Translations under genes and position numbers: made by a program
In this document: one piece after another, positions 1 through 5,253 of the stretch
Position numbering within the stretch: the first letter of the stretch is position 1
How the letters are laid out: every line of letters begins with the position of its first letter
Assembly (NCBI GenBank): GCA_011682665.1
Contig: JAACEG010000008.1
Span: 1 to 14,512, forward strand
Reading direction: 5' to 3'
DNA length: 14,512 nucleotides
Origin: Lysobacteraceae bacterium
Lineage (GTDB): Bacteria > Patescibacteriota > Patescibacteriia > JAACEG01
Notes under the pieces: model-generated
Told to the model about the DNA's origin: nothing
Databases searched by the model: none
The model's input: only the letters and a program-made list of their open reading frames with translations

Positions 1-515
1 CGAGTTAAGCCTAAATCAAAATTAAGAATAGCAAAATTTTCTTGTTTTAAATTTTCAATAATCTTTCGCTTTTCTTTTTCTATCTTTTGTACTGTATTAA
101 AAAACTCTAAATGTGATTCTGATATATTGGTTATTACAGCAATATTGCAAGAAATAAAACTATTCAGATATTCTATATCTCCTATTCTATCAGCTCCCAT
201 TTCTAAAATTAAAATTTTTGGATAATTTTTATCTCTTGTTAAAATCAATCTTATTCCTTCGCTTATAATATTAAACCAACCCCATATTGATTTTGCAGGG
301 CTTTCTTTCCCAATAATTGTTAAGGGAACTCCAATTTCATTATTATAATTCTTGATATTAGCTCTAATATTATAATTCTTTTCTAAAATTTTTTTAATTG
401 CGTCTTTAGTAGAAGTCTTGCCAACGCTTCCTGTAATTCCGATAATTTCAGGTTTATATTTATCAAGTATTTTTTTTGATAAAATTTTTAGAATATATTG
501 TATAATTTTTTTCAT
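1..515 (-). CDS. murF: MurF-type Mur ligase, C-terminus cut by the window edge
   Basis: Likely UDP-N-acetylmuramoyl-tripeptide--D-alanyl-D-alanine ligase, which adds D-Ala-D-Ala to the peptidoglycan precursor in the cytoplasm using ATP. About 171 codons are visible. The ATP-binding P-loop GITGSVGKTSTKD is at about residues 25-37, followed by the Mur-ligase motifs LEMGADRIGDIEYL and NISESHLEFF, which match MurF (LEMGANxxGEI, NIGxAHLE). The ATG at 515 is preceded by AAAGGA eight bases upstream, and an in-frame TAA lies nine codons further up, so no longer start exists. The P-loop is therefore about 75 residues closer to the start than in standard MurF, and the N-terminal UDP-sugar-binding domain is missing. 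It is the last visible gene of the dcw cluster, separated from ftsI by 357 bp of repeats. Family assignment is firm; the exact ligase type is somewhat less certain. Confidence 0.87.
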   Translation of the reverse strand, partial: MKKIIQYILKILSKKILDKYKPEIIGITGSVGKTSTKDAIKKILEKNYNIRANIKNYNNEIGVPLTIIGKESPAKSIWGWFNIISEGIRLILTRDKNYPKILILEMGADRIGDIEYLNSFISCNIAVITNISESHLEFFNTVQKIEKEKRKIIENLKQENFAILNFDLGLT

Positions 516-568
516 AAATTTAGTCCTTTGTTTATTTTTTTACCAACATTGAAAATTGGAAATTGAGA

Positions 569-681
569 TACCCCCTCTAGCTCCCCCTAAAAGGGGGAGG
601 AGAGAGGAACAGATTCCCCTAAAAGGGGGGGGAGAGAAAATAACGGTTTCCTCCCCTATTTAGGGGAGGCTAGGTGGGGTA
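569..681. repeat. C/G-rich palindromic repeat element, copy 1
   Basis: This element begins TACCCCCTCTAGC and ends GCTAGGTGGGGTA, which form an imperfect terminal inverted repeat. Inside are hairpins CTCCCCCTAAAAGGGGGAG and CCTCCCCTATTTAGGGGAGG, with a degenerate third CCCCTAAAAGGGG in between. It stands out sharply from the AT-rich surroundings. It resembles the small non-coding palindromic repeats often seen between genes in CPR genomes. It fills the ftsI-murF gap together with copy 2; no gene is visible in 516-872. Confidence 0.85.
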
Positions 682-691
682 AAAATTGAAA

Positions 692-830
692 TACCCCCTC
701 TAGCTCCCCCTAAAAGGGGGAGAAGAGAGGAATAGATTCCCCTAAAAGGGGGAGGAGAGAGGAACAGATTCCCCCTAAAAGGGGGAGAATATTAGGTTCC
801 TCCCCTATTTAGGGGAGGTTAGGTGGGGTA
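692..830. repeat. C/G-rich palindromic repeat element, copy 2
   Basis: A tandem, slightly longer relative of copy 1, separated from it by only ten bases (682-691). It has the same TACCCCCTCTAGC start and ends GTTAGGTGGGGTA. It contains one extra internal CCCCTAAAAGGGG hairpin unit, so internal hairpins seem to be gained or lost between copies. Each hairpin could act as a transcript-stabilising or attenuating structure between ftsI and murF; that role is inference. Confidence 0.85.
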
Positions 831-834
831 AAAA

Positions 835-865
835 TTGAAAATTGAAAATTGAAAATTGGAAATTG
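835..865. repeat. TTGAAAA heptamer array downstream of ftsI
   Basis: Three perfect TTGAAAA heptamers (835-855), then TTGGAAA and a partial unit, starting four bases after palindromic copy 2 and ending eight bases from the ftsI stop codon. The same heptamer borders the palindromes at 551-567 and 7461-7480 and occurs inside rsmH at 4146-4173. Confidence 0.8.
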
Positions 866-872
866 TTAATAT

Positions 873-2672
873 TTAATATTCTGGCTCTATTTGATAATAA
901 TTTAAAATAAATTTTGCTATTTTCCCAAACAACGGCGCGGCTGAACTTTCTGCCCAAAGAACATCTTTCGGATTATCAATTCTAACTAACATCACAAAAC
1001 ATGGACTATCAACAGGCGCAAAACCGACAAAAGATCCAATGCTTTTATCTTTCTCATATCCGCCCCCTTCTTTTTTAGGGACTTGGGCTGTTCCTGTCTT
1101 ACCAGCCACATAATATCCTTCTACGTTAGCTTTTTTCCCATGCCCGTTTTTGACAACTGAGGCCAACATTCCTGAAACTAAAACAGAAGTTTTATTTGAA
1201 ATTACTTTTCTAATTTCCTTAGGCGCTGTTTTTTGCTCAACACCATTACTATCTATTGTCTTTTTAACTATATAAGGCTTCATTAATTTTCCGCCATTAG
1301 CAATAGCTGAAAAAGCATTCGCCATTTGTAAAGGGGTTACAGAAATACCTTGCCCAAAAGAAGCTGTTGCTCCATAAATTTCTTTTTTTTTATTTAAAGA
1401 TCTTATATCTCCAATTGATTCTGGTCCCAATTCTATACCTGTTGATTCTCCAAATCCAAAATTTTCAACATATTTTTTAAATTCCTCTCTGCCTATCTTA
1501 TTTGATACAAAAATCGCTCCAGTGTTAAGTGACTTTTCTAAAACATTTGTCATTGTTTGTTTGTGATGAGCTTTTAAATCAGAATTACAAATCTTATTAA
1601 CGCCAATTTTTACACAACCTTTATCGTCATAAACAGTATTAGGAGAGACTTTTCCGGTATCTATCCCAGCAGACATTGTTATGGCTTTAAAAACAGATCC
1701 AGGCTCATATTGATCAAATATAACTGGATTATTAAAAATACTTAAATCTTTTTCTTTATAATAAAAATTAGGATCATAATCAGGTATGCTACACATAGCA
1801 ATAATAGCTCCTGTATCAGGATTCATCACAATTACCATCCCTTTATCAGCTTTATGCTTCTCAACTGCCTTCTTTAATTCCTCGCAAACTTTAAATTGAA
1901 TAGGAAGGTTAATAGTTAAAACTATATCAGATCCATTTTTAGCTTTGATTATCTTTGATTTTCTATTTGGAATTAAATATCCAAAAGCATCTTTTTCTAA
2001 AAAAGCAGAACCCTGTTTCCCGCGAAGTAAATTATCAAAATATCCTTCAATCCCATATTGTCCTTTTTGTTTATCCTTATCATAACCTACAAATCCAATA
2101 ATATGGCTCAACATTCTGTTCTCAGGATAATAACGATAATTTTTTTCAATATAACCAATACCGCGATTTCTTAAATTAATGATTTGTTTTAATTGTTTAT
2201 TCGGAATCTTTTTAGCTAAAATCTCATAAGGATCATCTTTGTTTTCCAACTTTTTTTGTAATTCATCATGCTTTTTTTGAATAAATTCATCTTCAATCTT
2301 TTGAACAATATCATCATCTTTTTTATTCATATTCTCCTTAAGTTCCTCTAACCATAATGGCTTTAATATTTTTGTCAAATCATTAGCTGTTTTTTTTATA
2401 TTAACTATTATTTTCGGATTTGAATATATTAAAGCCAACTTGTAATTTATACCAACAGGATATAATTTATTTTTATCATCATCTTCTTCTAAAAAAATCT
2501 CTCCTCTTTCTGGAGTTATTTTTTGATAAATACTATGTTGATTATTAGAGGCTTCAGCAAAAAATTTACCATTCGTAATTTGCAAATTAAATAATTTTAG
2601 AATAATGAGCAGATTAAATAAAAAAATAATCGTTAAAATAAAATTAATACGATTATTCTTTCTTGTTCTCAT
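873..2672 (-). CDS. ftsI: FtsI/PBP2-type peptidoglycan transpeptidase (penicillin-binding protein)
   Basis: Septal class B penicillin-binding protein that crosslinks peptidoglycan on the outer face of the membrane; 599 aa, normal for the family. A short basic N-terminus is followed by one membrane helix (about 10-30), then a dimerisation/pedestal domain (about 50-230) and a transpeptidase domain. The active-site motifs are visible: SxxK as SVFK (326-329), SxN as SLN (381-383) and KTG as KTGTAQ (525-530). There is a Lys/Glu/Asp-rich insertion around residues 100-160. The ATG at 2672 has AAGG six bases upstream; that stretch adjoins the terminal repeat of the island at 2687-3061. It follows the ftsL-like gene and precedes murF, the usual dcw order. 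Family assignment is very secure; FtsI rather than SpoVD/PBP2 naming rests on context. Confidence 0.95.
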   Translation of the reverse strand: MRTRKNNRINFILTIIFLFNLLIILKLFNLQITNGKFFAEASNNQHSIYQKITPERGEIFLEEDDDKNKLYPVGINYKLALIYSNPKIIVNIKKTANDLTKILKPLWLEELKENMNKKDDDIVQKIEDEFIQKKHDELQKKLENKDDPYEILAKKIPNKQLKQIINLRNRGIGYIEKNYRYYPENRMLSHIIGFVGYDKDKQKGQYGIEGYFDNLLRGKQGSAFLEKDAFGYLIPNRKSKIIKAKNGSDIVLTINLPIQFKVCEELKKAVEKHKADKGMVIVMNPDTGAIIAMCSIPDYDPNFYYKEKDLSIFNNPVIFDQYEPGSVFKAITMSAGIDTGKVSPNTVYDDKGCVKIGVNKICNSDLKAHHKQTMTNVLEKSLNTGAIFVSNKIGREEFKKYVENFGFGESTGIELGPESIGDIRSLNKKKEIYGATASFGQGISVTPLQMANAFSAIANGGKLMKPYIVKKTIDSNGVEQKTAPKEIRKVISNKTSVLVSGMLASVVKNGHGKKANVEGYYVAGKTGTAQVPKKEGGGYEKDKSIGSFVGFAPVDSPCFVMLVRIDNPKDVLWAESSAAPLFGKIAKFILNYYQIEPEY

Positions 2673-2686
2673 ATTTACCTTATTAC

Positions 2687-3061
2687 CTTGAATTACGAAA
2701 TATCATTGCAAACACCCCGTCTCCGTCATCCGCCAACTGGCAAGGACGGAGAAATCCCCTGAATAAAATCGTCAATTTTCGGGATTGCTTCGTCGCTTCA
2801 CTTTGTTTCGCTCCTCGCAATGACAGAAGTTTCCTCGGGATTGCTTCGTCGTTCCTTCTCGCAATGACAGAAGTTTCCTCGGGATTGCTTCGTCTTTCTC
2901 GCAAAGACAGAACTTTCGTCGGGATTGCTTCGGTCGCTATCGCTCCCTCGCAATGACAGGATTTTTCTCGGGATTGCCTGCCTCGCCGGCAGACAGGCTT
3001 CGTCAGTCGCTTCGCTCCTTTCTCGCAAAGACAGTGAAATTTATGTATTTCGTAATTCAAG
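2687..3061. repeat. GGGATTGCTTCG repeat island bounded by perfect 16-bp inverted repeats
   Basis: The island is bounded by CTTGAATTACGAAATA (2687-2702) and its exact reverse complement (3046-3061). Inside are five direct units starting CGGGATTGC and ending CTCGCAAAGACAG or CTCGCAATGACAG, at about 2780-2825, 2836-2870, 2880-2910, 2920-2959 and 2969-3034. A separate hairpin TCTCCGTC/GACGGAGA lies at 2720-2752. The fifth unit carries an inserted palindromic stretch. Short open frames here translate to the well-known spurious RNDEAI-type peptides on both strands and are not genes. The island fills most of the 457-bp ftsL-ftsI gap, with no other feature seen in it. Confidence 0.88.
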
Positions 3062-3129
3062 ATTATTAAATTTAAACATATCACTTTGCCATTGCCATTT
3101 CTTTTTTCTGTTTTAAATATTCTACTTTA

Positions 3130-3399
3130 TTAATTGATATCCAACCTTTTATAAACGCTTGCTAATGACTGTAATTTTGACGCTTCTAATTCCATTGTTT
3201 CTTTCTTATTTTTTAATTTTTCTATTTTATTTTCAAGACTATCAGTTTTATAAACCAAAGTTGTCTTATGATTTATTTGCAATAAATTAAAAATTCCTAT
3301 GGCAAAAAAAACGGAAACAATCATAATTCTTAAAAACACAAAACTTTTATTTTTTTTATAATGTTTTCTTAATTTTTTTGTTTTTAAATTTTTAGACAT
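3130..3399 (-). CDS. ftsL: FtsL-like small bitopic division protein
   Basis: An 89-residue protein with a very basic cytoplasmic N-terminus (1-19), one membrane helix (about 20-41) and a short extracytoplasmic heptad-like coiled coil (about 50-80, LENKIEKLKNKKETMELEA). This is the FtsL/DivIC topology; such proteins form a complex with FtsB/FtsQ that activates FtsW-FtsI. Sequence alone is too short and divergent for a motif-based call, so the name rests on topology plus position: it starts two bases after the rsmH stop and precedes ftsI, exactly where ftsL sits in dcw clusters. Start ATG at 3399; no clear Shine-Dalgarno, so translation may be coupled to rsmH. Confidence 0.78.
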   Translation of the reverse strand: MSKNLKTKKLRKHYKKNKSFVFLRIMIVSVFFAIGIFNLLQINHKTTLVYKTDSLENKIEKLKNKKETMELEASKLQSLASVYKRLDIN

Positions 3400-3401
3400 A
3401 A

Positions 3402-4355
3402 CTAAACTTTTTCAACTACTCTTAATTTAGCGCTGCGAGCTTTTTTATTTTTTTTAACCTCGTCCCATCTTGGCTTAATTACTCTTTTATTAATTATTTT
3501 AATCTGCAAATCCTGTGTTTGGGCGGAAGCAGAATTCTCTGCTTCCGCTCTTTTTAAAACACGACAAGCATGGATATTTACAGCTTTTTTTCTAAAAAAT
3601 TTTTTAACAATTCTGTCTTCTAAGGAATGAAAAGTAATTATTGCTAATCTTCCGCCTTTATCAAGTATTTTTATAGCTTGCGGTAAAAATTCAATAATAT
3701 TTTGCAATTCATTATTTGTTTCAATTCTTATGGCTTGAAAAACCTGAGTTGCAGGATGAATTTTCCCACGTCGTTTTTTAACTTTTTGAATAATTTCAGC
3801 TAATTGCGTTGTTGTTTTGATTCTATTTTTTTTTCTTTCTTTTATTATAATATTTGCTATTTTAGCAGATAATGGCTCCTCTCCATATTCTTTAAAAATT
3901 TTTTCTAATTCTTCCCTAGTGTAATTATTAACAATCATCTCCGCGTTTAACTTCTGTTTAACATTATATTTCATATTTAGAGGACCATCATTTAAAAAAC
4001 TAAATCCTCTCTTTTTATCCGCTATTTGGTCTGAGGAAAAGCCAAAATCAGCAATTATTCCATTTACTGGATAAAATTTATATTTCTTGACAATTTTTTC
4101 TAAATTTGCAAAATTATCATTCACTAAAATTATATTCCTTTGTAATTGAAAATTGAAAATTGAAAATTGAAAATTTTTTATGGCTTCTTCATCTAAATCA
4201 ATAGCTAACAATTTTCCTGCTGGTAAAATCTTTTTCAAAATGGCTCGACTGTGCCCTCCTCCGCCTAAAGTGCAATCAATAAAATTCTGTCCATGTTGCG
4301 GATTCAAATATTCTATAACTTCTCTTAACAAAACTGGCTTATGAATAGTTTCCAT
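3402..4355 (-). CDS. rsmH: RsmH, 16S rRNA (cytosine-1402-N4)-methyltransferase
   Basis: SAM-dependent methyltransferase (MraW) that modifies C1402 of 16S rRNA in the P site; 317 aa, normal length. Recognisable motifs are DCTLGGGGHS (27-36, SAM binding), DLDEEA (53-58), IADFGFSSDQ (101-110), RGFSFLNDGPLNMKY (116-130), FQAIRIETNNEL (206-217) and TFHSLEDRIVKKFFR (241-255). It lies 25 bases after mraZ and two bases before the ftsL-like gene, the canonical order. Residues 61-73 (NFQFSIFNFQLQR) are odd: they are encoded by an array of heptamer repeats also found between genes in this window. They fall between the acidic SAM-binding strand and the next beta strand, probably a tolerant surface segment. 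Confidence 0.96.
   Translation of the reverse strand: METIHKPVLLREVIEYLNPQHGQNFIDCTLGGGGHSRAILKKILPAGKLLAIDLDEEAIKNFQFSIFNFQLQRNIILVNDNFANLEKIVKKYKFYPVNGIIADFGFSSDQIADKKRGFSFLNDGPLNMKYNVKQKLNAEMIVNNYTREELEKIFKEYGEEPLSAKIANIIIKERKKNRIKTTTQLAEIIQKVKKRRGKIHPATQVFQAIRIETNNELQNIIEFLPQAIKILDKGGRLAIITFHSLEDRIVKKFFRKKAVNIHACRVLKRAEAENSASAQTQDLQIKIINKRVIKPRWDEVKKNKKARSAKLRVVEKV
4146..4173 (-). repeat. TTGAAAA heptamer array inside the rsmH coding frame
   Basis: Four perfect tandem TTGAAAA units (TTTTCAA on the coding strand) lie within rsmH and encode the core of NFQFSIFNFQLQR. The same unit forms an intergenic array at 835-865. Three heptamers equal 21 bases, so unit gain or loss keeps the frame only in steps of three. 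Confidence 0.9.
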
Positions 4356-4380
4356 TTTCTTGACAATATATTATTTATTA

Positions 4381-4812
4381 TTAAACCCCTAATTCACCTA
4401 ACTTTTCCGCGATTTCAGAGCTTTGTTTTTCAGTGTTTTCTTTATATTTATTCCAAATTTCTTCATCCCAAATTTCCAAACGACTATAAAGCCCAGCAAT
4501 AACCACTTTTTTTTTAATCTTAGAAAAAGAACGCAAATAATCAGGCAAAACGATCCTTCCTTGTTTGTCAATATTAACATCCATTGCGCCAGCCAACATT
4601 AAACGGGCAAAAGCGCGACTATTTGCTTGCGAAAAAGGCAAAGTAGATAATTTATCAGCTATTTTTTTCCATTCTTTTTTTGTATATAAAAATAAACAAT
4701 TATCTAACCCACGTGTTACAACAGCTTCTTTTTTTAATTCATCACGAAATTTAGTTGGTATTGCCAACCTTGCTTTATTATCAATACTATATTTATATTC
4801 ACCAATAAACAT
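4381..4812 (-). CDS. mraZ: MraZ, transcriptional regulator of the division/cell-wall cluster
   Basis: DNA-binding protein of the SpoVT/AbrB fold that forms a ring and controls its own dcw operon; 143 aa, the usual size. Two tandem AbrB-like repeats are visible, each with the D-x-x-[AG]-R signature: YSIDNKARLAIP (8-19) and VNIDKQGRIVLP (79-90). It is the first gene of the minus-strand cluster and is followed by rsmH, as in most bacteria. The ATG at 4812 gives the expected MFIGEYKYSID start; no Shine-Dalgarno is apparent. Upstream lie a strong promoter and three decamer-spaced TGG repeats matching the known MraZ operator pattern, so autoregulation is likely. Confidence 0.96.
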   Translation of the reverse strand: MFIGEYKYSIDNKARLAIPTKFRDELKKEAVVTRGLDNCLFLYTKKEWKKIADKLSTLPFSQANSRAFARLMLAGAMDVNIDKQGRIVLPDYLRSFSKIKKKVVIAGLYSRLEIWDEEIWNKYKENTEKQSSEIAEKLGELGV

Positions 4813-4818
4813 ATAAGT

Positions 4819-4854
4819 CTAAAGTTGAAAGTTAAAGTTCTAAAGCTGAAAGTT
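4819..4854. repeat. Two 15-bp direct repeats in the mraZ leader
   Basis: CTAAAGTTGAAAGTT (4819-4833) and CTAAAGCTGAAAGTT (4840-4854) differ at one base and are spaced 21 bases apart, two helical turns. They lie in the 5' untranslated leader of mraZ. They may be another simple-repeat family or a binding site; no function is established. Confidence 0.6.
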
Positions 4855-4861
4855 ATCCACA
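4853..4861 (+). promoter_or_regulatory. DnaA box, perfect 9-mer, in the mraZ leader
   Basis: TTATCCACA matches the bacterial DnaA-box consensus exactly. It lies about 45 bases downstream of the predicted mraZ transcription start. A near match, TTATCCCCA, is at 4873-4881 inside the MraZ operator. Confidence 0.55.
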
Positions 4862-4871
4862 TTTCTTTTAA

Positions 4872-4901
4872 GTTATCCCCACTTTTCCCCACTTTCATCC
4901 A
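4872..4901 (-). promoter_or_regulatory. Probable MraZ operator: three 10-bp direct repeats
   Basis: On the coding strand three consecutive decamers start with TGG: TGGATGAAAG, then TGGGGAAAAG, then TGGGGATAAC. Known MraZ operators in E. coli are TGGGN repeats with five-base spacers, that is, a 10-bp period. The repeats begin just downstream of the predicted start of transcription, where binding would block initiation. One more GGTGGGG lies in the -35/-10 spacer (4918-4924). Confidence 0.8.
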
Positions 4902-4911
4902 TTTGACTATT

Positions 4912-4940
4912 ATTATACCCCACCTTTATTTCAACGTCAA
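4912..4940 (-). promoter_or_regulatory. Sigma-70-type promoter of the dcw cluster
   Basis: TTGACG (4940-4935), a 17-base spacer and a perfect TATAAT (4917-4912) on the minus strand. Transcription would start near 4905, giving a leader of about 93 bases before the mraZ ATG. Confidence 0.85.
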
Positions 4941-4947
4941 CCCTTGT

Positions 4948-4956
4948 TTATCCACA
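4948..4956 (+). promoter_or_regulatory. DnaA box, perfect 9-mer, between the divergent promoters
   Basis: A second exact TTATCCACA, eight bases upstream of the mraZ -35 element and ten bases upstream of the plus-strand -35 candidate, so a bound protein could touch both promoters. Confidence 0.55.
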
Positions 4957-4965
4957 ACAAAAAAA

Positions 4966-4994
4966 TTTACTATCTAATTCAAATATAGTATAAT
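4966..4994 (+). promoter_or_regulatory. Probable promoter of the rightward gene pair
   Basis: TTTACT (4966-4971), a 17-base spacer and TATAAT (4989-4994). It points at the 693-aa protein gene; the leader would be about 250 bases and contain the whole repeat island at 5036-5239. The -35 is a weak match. Confidence 0.55.
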
Positions 4995-5035
4995 AATAAT
5001 AAATAAATTTAATCACGAAACTATCTAAAATTATT

Positions 5036-5239
5036 GTCATTGCGAGCTCAATACTTTGCAAGCAAAGTATTGAGCAAAGCAATCCTAATAATTAGCGATA
5101 TATTCTCGGGATTGCTTCGTCGTTCCTCCTCGCAATGACAGGATTTTTCTTGGGATTGCTTCGTCGTTTTGCTCTCCGAAGAAGTCTGTATGATTTTTCG
5201 GAGTCCATCGGACCTCGCAAAGACATTTTGCAATTCAAG
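5036..5239. repeat. GGGATTGCTTCG repeat island, second copy, with nested hairpins
   Basis: Three units: an inverted one beginning GTCATTGCGAG (5036) and ending near 5084, then two direct units at about 5105-5140 and 5153-5224 ending CGCAATGACAG and CGCAAAGAC. The last unit has a foreign palindromic middle (CTCCGAA...TTCGGAG, 5173-5212). The right end ATTTTGCAATTCAAG (5225-5239) matches the terminal repeat of the 2687-3061 island at 13 of 15 bases. A 61-codon open frame on the minus strand across it is spurious. With the promoters, operator and leader repeats it accounts for most of the 441-bp mraZ to 5254 gap. Confidence 0.85.
5046..5075. repeat. Perfect 14-bp hairpin nested in the repeat island
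   Basis: GCTCAATACTTTGC, two bases, then its exact reverse complement. It replaces the middle of an otherwise normal GTCATTGCGAG...AGCAATCC unit, which suggests a palindrome inserted into a repeat. No T-tract follows on either side, so it is not an obvious terminator. Confidence 0.8.
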
Positions 5240-5253
5240 GTAAAAATAAATTT

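Noticed and set aside
2780..3034. CRISPR-like array
   Set aside because: Units are direct repeats of variable length with near-identical ends and no unique spacers of constant size; no cas gene is present.
2663..3116. Several overlapping short open frames on both strands (up to 133 codons) between ftsL and ftsI
   Set aside because: They are translations of the GGGATTGCTTCG repeat units (RNDEAI/LRGA-type peptides), a known source of false genes; no start context and no domain.
4398..4816. Open frames on other frames/strand across mraZ, the 693-aa gene, the kinase and the methyltransferase
   Set aside because: They are shadows of well-supported genes, with no motifs of their own.
4840..4960. 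Replication origin (oriC) because of DnaA boxes
   Set aside because: Only two perfect boxes, no obvious DNA-unwinding element with ordered boxes, no dnaA/dnaN/rpmH nearby, and the promoter and operator explain the region.
5048..5233. 61-codon minus-strand open frame upstream of the 693-aa gene
   Set aside because: It lies entirely within the second repeat island and gives the same spurious peptide type.
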